Shown here in pieces: positions 48,293-61,000 of a stretch of 64,000 nt of DNA. Both the position numbers and the translations under genes were made by a program. Source of the DNA: Heloderma charlesbogerti (Eukaryota > Chordata > Lepidosauria > Squamata > Helodermatidae); assembly GCA_026122225.1 (NCBI GenBank), contig JANEZZ010001873.1, positions 124,001 to 188,000 of the forward strand. The letters are read 5' to 3'. Numbering within the stretch: the stretch's first letter is position 1; each line of letters opens with the position of its first letter. The notes beneath the pieces were generated by a model. That model was given only the letters and a program-made list of their open reading frames with translations, made no database searches and was not told the DNA's origin.

Positions 48293-48539
48293 TAGGTATG
48301 GTTTCTTGCATGACGTTTTTCACAGCCATATCAGCATATGTAAAAAGAAAAGCATCTTTTGGAGACCAGAGATAAAAGCATTTTTATTTCCAAAGTATTT
48401 TCCAGTGACAGCAAAGTACACAGGAAGAAGTTGGGAACAGAACTGGGGAGATAAAAATAATCAATTAAAAACATAGTAAAACATTAAAAACATTAAAAAT
48501 GTACTTACTGGCATCAATCAGCAGGCCAAGGTTTCCTGG

Positions 48540-48760
48540 TTTCTTTAGCCCCCCTCCCCACAATAAAAAAGCCAAATGAGGAAGTGGGTGTGGTATGCCG
48601 AGTGTCTGTTGCGGGAATGGAACAAAAACAGTAGGGTGGAAGTAGTGGTGAAAAGGAGTATCCTGGTAGAGGGCATGGCTGGCTGCAGTGAGGAGTACTA
48701 CACACTGGCAAATTTTGTTGCAGGTCCTCCTTGTGTACATGATAATTGTAAAATCTTTAA
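48540..48760. repeat. Dispersed repeat shared with 58690-58900
   Basis: GGGCATGGCTGGCTGCAGTG, CACACTGG and GCAGGTCCTCCTTGTGTACA line up with AAGGGCATGGCTGCCAACC and GTAGGTCCCACTTGTTTGAT of the other copy. Class not assigned. Confidence 0.5.
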
Positions 48761-48969
48761 AACTATATACATAATCAAGCTGACCCTAGATAACCTATGA
48801 ACAAATCACTGATTCTAATTTGATAGATATTTTATTCAGTCACTTATTCATTTCGTTTCTATACTGCCCAGTAGCTGAAGCTCTCTTGAGTGTGTTCAGA
48901 ACAATATGATGTGTTATCCTTCTCCAAAGGTTTTTCAGCCCAGGCATCTTCAACAGACCAAAAGATTCA

Positions 48970-48975
48970 TTTATT
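48970..48975 (-). terminator. Possible polyadenylation signal AATAAA for DDX60
   Basis: TTTATT on the plus strand, just downstream of the DDX60 stop; this would give a very short 3' untranslated region, so a signal farther left may be the real one. Confidence 0.25.
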
Positions 48976-48984
48976 GATGTATTC

Positions 48985-49084
48985 TTACACGTTTTGCAGC
49001 TTTTCCCAGTAGCTGTGACTTAATTGCTCAAATGCCCGCACAACATGATCATCCGCATTGTCACAAAGTTCACGCAAAGAAACA
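48985..49084 (-). CDS. DDX60: DDX60 last exon and stop
   Basis: VSLRELCDNADDHVVRAFEQ then LSHSYWEKLQNV and TAA. Acceptor CTTTTCCAG. A minus-strand AATAAA lies only about ten bases past the stop. Confidence 0.93.
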
Positions 49085-52000
49085 CTGGAAAAGAGGATAA
49101 ACAGTTATTAAATTCCTTTGCAAGAAAAAGAAATACATGTACTCGGTGATTTGTCATATTTATTAATGATGCAGAGATGCTAAAAAAATTCCCCTCAAAG
49201 CTGACCCCTGGAAAACTGCAGAGGAGGGCCAATGCCATCTCCCACAGAGCAGTCTTTTATCCCGAAGGTCCTCTGCAATACCGGGGGGATCCCAGTTTTC
49301 CTAGGGGCAGCTTTTCAACATAGCCCTCTAGCACATACTTTGCCATTGCTGTGATATTTTGAACTTAGGGGGCTAGTTTAAAGAGCCAGCCACACAAAAC
49401 ACAGGCTGGGGGCAAAAGATGCCCTGTGGGGGTGGGGGGAGGTGAGGCTTCTAACTTCCAGGAGCAATTTTCCTGGGAGAAGCCTTTCAAACAGCACCTA
49501 TGCATACAATATAACTGTTCTTACACAACTTTTGGAAAGTATCTGAAACCTTAGATAAAGCCTTTTGAACTAAATCTTGCAGGTCAAAAATGAAAAGAAA
49601 AAAACAAGAGTTTCGCACTGATCATATCCACCTTTCCAAGTGAGATCTCTTAGAAACAGACATAGCAAGGGTTACCTCTACAGTTCCAATCTAGAAAACC
49701 TTCAACAAATGTATTGCCGCAGTTGTTAAATTATTTAACTCTGAATTAATTCCCCAGAGTTTAGTGGAACTCAAATGTGTGACCAGTTTTACCTCCTTCA
49801 GAACACCCTTTGCCTGCTGTGAATTGTGTTCTATAATAATCTCAATAGGAGACAATGCTTTATTTTGTTACAGTTCTTACATCCTGTCTCGTCAATGTAC
49901 TTTAGCTGTAGTGGTGCAAACATAGCTTGCAATGATATAGCTAAAGCAAAGAAAGCTATTCAGTTATGCCACTCTGGCAGAAGTACAGTTCAATCCTAGA
50001 CATGTCTGTTTATGGAACACTCAATGAGTCTTGCTCCCATATAGGTGGGTATAGGATTGAAACCTAACTGCCTTTAAACATCTTATTTTTACCTGATATA
50101 AATGCATGGCTACACTGGCTGATCAGTATGCCTAAAGGCCAGTAGACTGACCAAATTTCTCATAAGGGGGTAATTGCTGACTTCATCTACAGCCCCGAGA
50201 GCACCCAAATGATGTTATCAGGTGCTGCTATGATATATTGATGTTTTTGCATCCATATACACATGCAGGCATACTCTACAGCAGAAATGCTTCCCCCTTA
50301 ACCAATTGTCTATTTTTTGTGGGTAACTGACGTGCAATGTGCACACGTGAAATCCCTTTTAACTCAGTGCTTCTGGAGAAAAAAGGTTAGGGTTGGTCTG
50401 TGTAGGTAGCATTCCTACAGCGTTTAACAAGCATGCTGAATCGGATTATGAAATATAATGCTATCTGGCGTCTCTTCAGTATTGGCCAAAGACACACTGC
50501 TGCCTGAATCAGAGCCCAGCTAGAGCCAACAGTTTACAAAGACTTGCTGCACCATTTAGATACCAAATCCTTTCTTCATCTATCCCTCCCTTGTGCTGCC
50601 TGAAGAAGGTCACTTTGCCCTGCTACAGGGCTGGGTCAGCCTTTGAGGGAGTTTTTTTTTAACTACCTGAATGTACTTTTTATTTTCCAAACTAAATATT
50701 ACTTTTTTGGTAGTTGCCCCGGGTTCCAAAATACAAAGCCTCAATCAGTTCTTCAACTCATGTTATGGTTGGTAATAGAAATATTTGGAATCCAAGATCA
50801 TTGTTCCGCCAGCAGAACAGATACTGCTTGTGGAACAGGACTTCCCCATCCTCTCCACCCTGCAACCCCACATGCACCCGCCAAATCTGCTCAGGAGGTT
50901 TAGGGGATCCTCTGGAGCAGCTTTGGAGGGTGCATGGTGGGGGGCAGGAGAGTAGAAGACGCGGAAATCTCATTCCACAAGTAATATCTGTTCCGCTAAC
51001 AGATGATCTTGGATCCAACCCCATGTATGTAAAGAAAAGGAAGGCTATGATGACAGCTACTGGAACTGGTTTACAACTGGTCAAGTTAGGGAATGTTTGA
51101 GAATGGCAGGCATAAAGAAGTCACCCGAAGAGTTTTTAGACCCATGGTAGGGATCAAACCATCAACATCTGTTAAATTCTTCTAAAGAGGAAGAACAAAC
51201 AAATCCAATGTATTGCTATATTTTGCTTACCTGATTGCTTTAAGAGCAAGGGAAAAGTCCTTCAGTAAAACATACGCTTCTCCTTCATGTAGACTAAAAG
51301 AAAGTAGGTTTGCAAAGTTATATATTTCATATACTTTTGTATACTTCATATACATATTCACTACATCTTTCTCATAAAGAGAAACTACCTTGGATAGAAG
51401 TTAATGAGAAAGTAACCATTAAGAATCTTTGCATTTGATTTGATTTAATTTAAACTCTGGTGGGAATTCAAAAGTGAAAATGAAGGTATGAAAACATTGT
51501 GACCAATACCTTTTCTTTATTCAAAAGTTCCATGTACTGACTGGACTGCACATGGGACTCAAGATTTTGAACTTAATGGTTACAAGAGGGCATAACCAAA
51601 TAGGATTGTATCTTACTGAGAAGGGGCTGTTACCACGCACTGATGAAGATTATGCCTTAGTTCATAGGTAATAGCAATTGTGAGTTAATTAGCCCATAAA
51701 TTACCAATATCTAGTGGGAGCCAGGGAGCGCACTGCCTCCAGCATGCTCATCACTTCAGCTTTCATTTAATGGCCTACAATCGCCCCATTTGTAGGTTGT
51801 TAGTGTGACGTCTGAACCTGAACACTGGGTTGTTTAGGGGTTAAACAACCTAGAGTTAACCCATGGGTAATAGTAGGTTGTTAAAGCAGAAGCAGTGGGC
51901 GCACTGGAGACAGCTTGGTCACTCCTACTAGATATCAGCAATTCATAGGCTAATTAACCCATGATTGTCATTATGTGCAAACTGGGTCTATGTTTAGCAT

Positions 52001-55000
52001 ATGCTGTGCATTCAGTATTTTGATTATTATATTGATAATGAAATAAACCAGAAAGAAAATTACCTACCCATTATCCTGAGCCATTGCTACCAAAGATCCA
52101 TGTTTATAAAAGTCAAGCACATATGCATTAAGCGGCATCATTCTTCCCTGATTATCATATAGCCTTGAATGGAGGACGGGAATATTTGCGGCATTAATAC
52201 CAATTGTGCGCAATATGACCTGCAGAAACATTACAATTTCCTTTCACATTCTGTTCACTTACTGAGCAAGTCCATTTGTCATATTGTAATAAAATTCCCT
52301 AAATCTATAAACGTTCTGGTTGGGCTCCAAAGAACACAGTTGAGCTTAACAGGGCTTATTTCTGATAAGTATTGGATTGCAGCTTTATACTTTGTGCTAG
52401 CTGCCACCCTTTAATAAAACTGATTGTCTATATATTTAACCATTACTAAATTCAGTCATCTTGCAATTCCATACTATTTATCGTGGAGTAAGTCCTACTG
52501 AACTCAATGAGTTAGACATGTATAGGATTGCACCATTAATATATTAGCAAAGCCCTTTGTTTAGATCAGTGGTGGGCCACATGCAGTCCTAGGACTAATT
52601 TCAAAAGCCCTCTCAGTTCAGGTTTCTGACAAGAGTATTCTGTCCCTCCCCCAGCAGCCTGCTGGGCGGTAGGAAGAGGGAAAGAAAGAGAAAATGGGTG
52701 GCCAAAACAGGGTGAGGGCCCAGCCCATCAACTTTGACCTGGCCCACTGCCAGGCATGCAGTCACTGGCACATTATCCCAGAGGGGATGCTGCCCTCAAC
52801 AGAAATAGGTTCCCCACCCCGGTTTAGATTTTTTTTTGTCAAGTGGGTAAAATCATGCCTTCATACTGGAAGGTTTGATTTCTTAATATATATGAAGTAA
52901 TTTTGCATCTCCAATAACGGAATACACAAGTACAATATAACCTACAATTCATGAACACTTTCATATGAGTTTTCAGAATGATCTTCAAATTAGCCGTCAA
53001 ACCTTTAGCAGCACTTTGCAAATCTTTCTCACTTACGCTGTTGACAGTCCCTGCATGCTGTAAATCAAGTTCTGTATTGCCTGAAAGGCACACAAAAGGT
53101 GATACTGCTGTCCTTCCCTTGTCACAGCTCATTATGTGAGATGCAAGCTGAGAGTCAGGTTGTTCTCTACTTGAAAAGTCTAATAAAAACATGGAAAATG
53201 TGAATTTATCACTGAGTGCACAACCCTACTATAATCTAATAATGGAGAAATGACAACAAATATATAGCAGCACTTCTTTGTATCTAAAGCCCTCAAATCT
53301 CCCATTATATGTAACCATACACCGCTTTTGTAATTTTTCTTCCATTTATTTGGTACTTAAGAATCTTGATTTGGAAGAGACCAAAGGTGGTCTAATGCAA
53401 CCTTTATCCTGTTGAGGTCTGCATTCCAGCAGTGGGTGTGGCCAAAGCCAAAAGTAGATGGAGTTACAGATATGACTCTTATCTTTGTTTGATACACAAC
53501 AGAAAGGCATTTGCATTTAGGCATTCTCCTTTCCTGACTTGTCCAAGGGTCCCTCTATCAGCTTTGTAGTTGAGAGACAGAGCAGGACGGAGTAAATAAT
53601 ATCAATAAACCAAAGCAAGGGCAGTGAGGGGGCATCGCCTGGTGAAAAGCCTGAAGTCTGGACTGAGAGGCCTGGAGTTCTACATCTGACCTGCAGGCTA
53701 GATGTTTCCCTTCCTTGGTCCAGTTCAACCTCCTGCTTAAACACAGGACTAGTTCCTATCAGCCCCACGTAGCCTATTCTGAGAGGGCTCCACATGATTA
53801 AGGGGAAGCCCTATGAACTGCACCCAGGATTGTGAACCTCCCTGTCCCTCTTCAGATGTCCATCAGGCGCAAAGGAAAAGAGGTACATGATATACTCCAG
53901 ATTCATTTTTAGTTCCAGAAAAAAAGGTTGGTAATTTTCACCATAAATTTGGTTTTCTGGGCAGGCAAATAGAAATACTAACACATCTCTTTTTTTTTCT
54001 GAAATAACCAATCTGACCTGTTGCCTGGGCAAATCTCAGACCCATTGTTGAGGTCAATAAGGATAGTTACACTCAGCGACTGTATGAAAAACGATATTCC
54101 TAACATGGCTGTGAAAAGTGTCAAACCGTTTGCTGACATGCGAGTGCTACTCCATTCTAGAACAAATCCTGTACATTCCTGAGTGTACAAAAACACCATT
54201 ACAATGCACTGCAAGGCCTGTTGGATCCTAGGAGTACATTTTACCTTAGGGGGTTAATTTTTCTCCAAGTTGGGATTTATCTTGACACTCTCATAACGCA
54301 AATTTGCAACACCGATTTCTTATTTGTAACATCTGATACAAGGAAATCCCTATTATGGTATTGGAGTACACTGGACATCTTTATTTACTATGAGCTGGTG
54401 CAGAAGGAGATCGTGATCATTTTATGATTTTGGAATGTGATAGCAATAAAATTACATTTTTTACGTTAAGCTGGAGTCATGTTGAAATCAATTATTCACT
54501 TTATTTCTAGCTAGGACTTTAAAGAGGTCCTCAATAGCAGATTGATGCTGTGCAAAAAATAATTTTTTACTTTAGTGAAGCTCTTTCTTATTTTAACTTT
54601 TCTTTTATTGATAGTTGCTAATTGCTAATGTTTGTAAGAATTTTATAACCTTAGCATGTTTGATTTAAAATGGTTCTTTAATAACCTTACTTGTCGTCAG
54701 TCCTATATGTCTACTCAGAAGTAAGCCTAATTGATCCCCATTGAGTTTCTCCCAGGCAAAAGTTGCAGAATTGCAGCCTAAGTTAATTTTCATATATTTC
54801 GTTCTTCATTGATTTTATTGGGGTCCTTAAATGCAGAAATTTACACCTTTGCTGTAACTTTGACACTGTGGCTTTAATTGTACGAGCTTATTTTATACCT
54901 TCTTATCACTGGGTTAAATCCAGTGTTGAGCTAGCATATATCCACCAGCATGATGGGTCTTTCTCCCTCTCTCCTTCCCCCTGTAGCCCTCCATGCTGTC

Positions 55001-58000
55001 TGAAAATCTGCTCTGGAGAATTTCCCAGCCCTCTGGAGCAGATTTTCAAGGTGCAGGGAAGAGCAGGAGGAATCTCTTTCCACCAGCAGGATGACACCAT
55101 TGGATACAACCCAATGGATTCATCAGCATCTTTTGGAATCTTAAAGCATTGAAAACTTCCAATTGGTCAGATTGTGGCTGGCAGAATTTGGGGGGACCAA
55201 AATATCAGAGACTGGGTACATGCTCTAAACCTAAAGAGAGGGAATTGCGGATCCAGTGGGCAGCCATTGTGACATCATGCCCAGGAATTAGTGTTTGTAT
55301 TTAGATTTCTAGAATCTGACTTCCTTAGTACAAACACGACATGTTACACTATCAAGTTCCCAAGCCCCTTGCTTTTGGGAAATATGTAGATCTGTTTTAA
55401 TGCGATGAAATATAAACAATGCTGGCTTACCAAGTTCTGAAAGTGGAAGTTGATATTCTTGCTTCATATCAGCCAAGGTGGAAACAATCTGTAGAAACTG
55501 GCCAAAATTCTCTTCTATTTTGCAGTTGTACTCATGCAAAGCATCAGCAAAATCTTCAGGGAGATCTTCCAGAAACACCTAAAGGCAATAGAGTATTTGC
55601 TTGGGAACTAATCGTTTTCAACCCTGAAATGCCTTTTAATCAGTATATTTAGAAATGTAAAATTTCCAGAAATGTTTATGCCATGGGAAAAAACTTTTTT
55701 AAAGCCATGGTTTTTTCCCCACAAAATCTACCCCCGCCCCCAAAAAACTGTATAAGCAAAACTGAATATACCCAATACAAGAAAGAGAGAGAGAGACCTG
55801 GAAACCGCTGCACATATATCTTAGTTTTTGCTATCTGAGAAGTAGGAAAAAATAAAAGTTGCACACAGAAAACACAAATGTTGTAATAAACAAAACAAAG
55901 TCTATTATCTGGACAGAAACAATACAGGATCTCATCCAGACCTGGAATGCTCCTCTTATGAAGATGGCACCAAATCCTTGGTGTAGATATGCATCTTAGA
56001 TCTGAGTGTTGTATATGTCTACAGAATGATCATTCTCTAATGCTGTAGTTTGTCTTATACAAAAATCTTCCTATTATACATTTTTGAATGAGTAAAAGCT
56101 TGTCTTTAAGAGCAGTTCACTTATTCCAAAAGGTAAAAGATTTCATAGGAGGGTTTTTTTAGTGCCCCCCTTCTCATTTTTTCCATTGGGAAAATTGGGA
56201 GAGGGAAGGTCCTCAAGGAAAAATGGGCAGGGGGAGACCTTCATATCTCTAAATATGTTTTATTTTTTAATTTTTGCAATAAAATAGAAACGCTGGCCTA
56301 TGTACTATTCTTGTTTCTATTTATTGGTTTATATAATTATAGTTCTCCCCATCTATATTGTATTGTGCTTGTGATAATGAAGCATCTGGCAATAATTGGC
56401 TGAACTTGTGCAGTGGGCCAGTTGCTCGAACAGTTTGCAGTCCAGCCTCTGTGAGAGAAAGGTTATGTTGTCAGTTTGGCTGGGATTAAAAGCTCACACG
56501 GGAGATAAGTGAGAATCACTAAAAAGTAAAGGACTTAAGGAAGCAAACCTAGAGGCAAGGAGAGTGAAGTAAGGGTACAAGTAAGCAATGAACTGAAAAG
56601 CGGAGAAAGGAATCCAATGCCTCTGGGTTCTGATGTACCAAGACCAAGAGACAATAGAAAGGAGTGCATTAATGTATTAATTTGAACTATGTAGACAATT
56701 CTTTGTCTATTGGCTTCCAGTCTGTTGTGTATTGTTGCATCTGTCTCATAATCTGAATCATGTTGCAGAATAAAAGTACAGAACCAGAAGTTGCTTGCAT
56801 GTACCTGCATTCCAAAGTATAAACTTAATGTATTGTTCTATTTATTGTCTATGTAGAACCCCAAAAATGGAAGCAATAGCAGTATCCAAAAAGAATGGAT
56901 AATATTCTGTTCACCTTTGATTACTGGTTCTTGTGCCGTCCCCCCTTCTTTAAAAGAAATCATTATCTGTAGCCTTTGTCTTATACCCTCTTGACAGCCA
57001 AAATCCTTTCCCACCTTTTTCAGTGGCAAATAAACAAGATTTTGATCTTGCCTTTGATTGATAAAATTTCCTTTTAGAATCGACAACACCAGCTGGTAGG
57101 CGTTTTCTTCCAAAAAGGTGTGCCAATACTAGCACCAGTTTTTCCATCACATCCTTAGAGAAAACCTTTGATCCTGTTTTGGTACAAAAATTCATGTCAT
57201 GTCAAATCATTTTTAAAGTATACAAAGTGCTGCAGTTTTAATGAGAGTGTTTACTGCAGCCAGCCATTTACGCTGGACAAAAATGTATAACTGCTTCATG
57301 AGGATTGTAATTACTCAGAGGTAATACGTTTTACAGATAAATCAAACTATAAAATAAGAGTTCCCTATATTTTTTTCTGCATGCATTTGTTCTTACTGAA
57401 TATACACTGACATGGTGCATAACGGTTAAACAAAAGGGGGGATTTGTTTTCCAACATAAAGAAGCATTCGTAAGATCAAGAAAATACATGTAGACCTGAC
57501 TTCTGATTCACATCAATCTGAACTGGAACTAACACATAAGTGCTACTACAGTTAAACAGTGACAGTGAAAGTGAAGGTAAACTCTTTTGAAGTAGATATT
57601 TCATGCACAGCTCTTAGCATGTTAACAGTTGTCGGTGCTTCCATCTTTTTTCTTAACATTTAAACAATATAAGGGATGTGAATCAGTAGTCATGTCTTAA
57701 AATATATGTCAACACTACAGCAAAAATGATTTCAACATACAGCTTTGAATTTGTTAGAATAAAACATTGTAACCATACTCAGACTGCAATCCTATAACGA
57801 ACTTTGGTGTAAACCCCATTGTGCTCCTATAGTGCTTTGTTTCTTTTCTTACCTAAACAAGTATTTCCATTAAAAGCAATTTTGGCTTTGGAAAAACTTA
57901 TTGTACATAAAATTAACATGGAATACTTTTAGCTTTGCATACTAAATATAAAATAAACATGCTAAATCAGATTCCAACTGAGATATGGCATCAGATTCAA

Positions 58001-61000
58001 AACATTCCAGTGCCATACAATTATACCCAAAGGAATGAATTTGCGCCCATATATCTTGTGGAAGAGGAGTGCATGATGCTGGCTGATAATTAGGAAGAAT
58101 TTATGGGATAACTGTACTTTGCATTACTGGAAAAGTCTGTGCAAAGCATAGAATCAAATGGGTGGAAGGGCTCTTGTCGAAATATATGTACCACTGTTCT
58201 AATAACAAAATAAGGACAAACTGTTTCACTAACTAGATGTGGGGAGAATGAGCAGTTGCTACTTTCCCTAAAATATAGGCTAGTCTAGAAAATAAAGGCA
58301 GTGTCCTTTATCTGGAATTTATGAAGTTTAAGAGCACAATCTATGTAAGCCTACTCAAAAAAGAGATCAGGCCTCAGACTGCATTCCTTTGTATACCTAA
58401 CTGGGAATAAGTCTCATTGTACTCCATGGGACTTATTTCTGAATAGGTATACACAGGATTGTACTATTACGGAATGAAAGTATGTTCTTCAATATGTCAT
58501 CACATATTCTAATAGTGAACCCATTATCTGAGTGTGGATCCTTATGTAGGCAAAATGGCACCATCCACACACAAGAGAGAAGTATCAGCAGGCTTTGGGG
58601 AACCTCAAGATTGAGGAAGGGTTTTTTTAATTACCTCACCCCGACCCTCATATTCATGTGTGCTTGTATGTATGTATAGGAATCTAAAAACAGCCCAATG
58701 AGGACTGAGCATTCTCAGAGGCCATAGAATGCTATGTGTGTTGGGGAAAAAAAAAAGGAAAAATGGGGGTGGGGGGAGAGAACAGATTATCCTAGAAAAG
58801 GGCATGGCTGCCAACCTGATCAGGAGCACTTCACACCTCAATGTTCTTTTGTAGGTCCCACTTGTTTGATTATAATGTATTAGTACCTCTGATAGATTAT
58901 ACATTATAAAGAGAATGTGCCCAGAGAATGGACTGATAGTTCAGTATGAGCAGACCTGATCTTCTTCATTGGAAGCCACTTAGAGCATCTCTACACTAGC
59001 CTAAAATTCCGCATTTAAAACAGGGCTTTCTGCTTCCGTTTTAAATGCAGGATCGTGACAGACACCCTTTACATGTGCTTCCTCCCCCCCTCCCTTTCCC
59101 CCGTATCCGAGTCTTCCATATGTTTCATTATACAGCCAAGAGATGGCACTGTGGCCTAGCTCCTCTTATTGCGCATTTTCCTCTTTTCACAAGGGAACTC
59201 AAGCAGAACTTAAGTACTGTAATTTGATAGCTCATTATCTCCTTTCTTTTAAAAAATGGAATAAAGGTAATTTATTGTAGGAGTCGCCCTGGAGGTTGAC
59301 GACATCATCTGAAGGACCTGCAAACTTCCATGAGTAACCAATCTCAATAGCAGGATAAAAGCTCTGTGTGAAGAAGCCCTTAATTTGAGGAAATGCAGGA
59401 TACAAGTGTAACAAATGAACAAACAGTCTGGTACTAAAGGAAAGAGGAAACTAGAAGAAGATGACTTTACAACAAGCAGTACCTAGAAGTTACTTATTCT
59501 CTCTCTATTAGAAGAAAAATAATAAAGGCAAGGGTGTATACCTATCACCTGTTGCTTTAATTCAGGGTGTGCAACTCCCATAATCCCCGACCATTTGCCA
59601 TGCATTGGCAAATTGGAGTCCAACGTCTCTACAGTCACAGGTTCCCCACTCCTGCTTTAGATGGCAACTGTGCTTTTCTATCGATCAGCCCCATTAAATT
59701 TCAGTACATTCAGTCCCCATATCACACCGGCAAGCACACAGACAGAATGCAGCTTTCCTCGCTCCCCCTACCCAGAGTAGAGGTGGCCTCCAAAATAGGA
59801 TTGTGTGTGGGGGGCAGGGGGGAATCATGCACTGCTCACCTTTCCCTTCCAAAAACAAGGCAGGGAGGAAGGAAGCAATTGGTGCCCCTTTCCCTGTGCC
59901 CATTTAAACTTACCAGTCTTGCTTGGTTGACACAGCTTGTGGAATAAGCCTTTTACAAGAAATTCAACTAGAACAATATTGGAAGGCTCATGGTAATGCA
60001 AATGAGTCACGAGTCCAGAAAATCCTGTGGTATTACCATGCCGATCCACATATCCCTAAAGTATGAACACATGGTATGTATTTACACGGCTTTCCCACCC
60101 TAACTCAAGAAGCAAGCTACAACATACTGTCTCCTCATTTTGATCTTAATATAAAGCTGTAAGCTGGAAAAAAAAAAACTCTTGTGTAGAATAATCATAC
60201 TTTGTATGAATGTTGTACAATAATGACAAACCTCATAAAATTATTATTGTCATAGACGATTAGCTGAAGCTGTGATCCTCATTTTGTTCCACAGCACAAA
60301 CTTTATTTTGCAGAAATTTGAAAACTGAAGTGTCAAGCCCTGATCTTATAAATTTATAGATCAGGGCCAGAATAAAAGTTGCTGAAATTGGACTCTTAGC
60401 AATTTGGGCCCCCTGAAACAGAGATGATTATAAGGAAGGGCAGGGCGAATGAGTTTGGCAGGGAACGCTTATTGTGGCCGTGGGAGCACTCTCTTCTTCT
60501 CTTTCTCTGTTCTAGTGGGAAAAAAGTGGTGGTGGTAGTGTTAGCAGCAGCAAAAAGGGAGCTCTTCTTAGTGACTGCCATTTTCCTGTCCCAGAATGTC
60601 CCTGGAATAACACTACGGAGGGCTTTTCTACATGAGGCTTTTAACCCACCACTTGACCAAGGCTTCTGCTTCCAGATCCTTTGTGGGATTAAGATTGGCT
60701 CCTTTACACAGGTTTTTTCTGGGGCATTTCTTTCTCTGCCTTTCTATATGTTCCATTACACAACCACTAGGGGGTGCTGTGATACAATGGAATTGCGCAA
60801 ATACATCAGAGGTTCATCCTGCCTTTCACAGAAATGCCAGGCTTTCCTCGTTAGGAAAAAAAAAATGCTATAATGCTTGCAAAGAATGGGAGAGGCCCTG
60901 GAGGATGACATCGTCATGTAAAGCACCTGCAAACTACCATGAGTGAGGAATCACGAGCACGCAATAAGTGCCTCGCATAGAAAGCCTTGTAGGATCAGTT

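Noticed and set aside
53517..53795. 92-codon minus-strand frame in a DDX60 intron as an extra exon
   Set aside because: DDX60 reading passes directly from the 55431 exon to the 53179 exon in phase; this segment shares text with the 22050-22140 repeat-like stretch.
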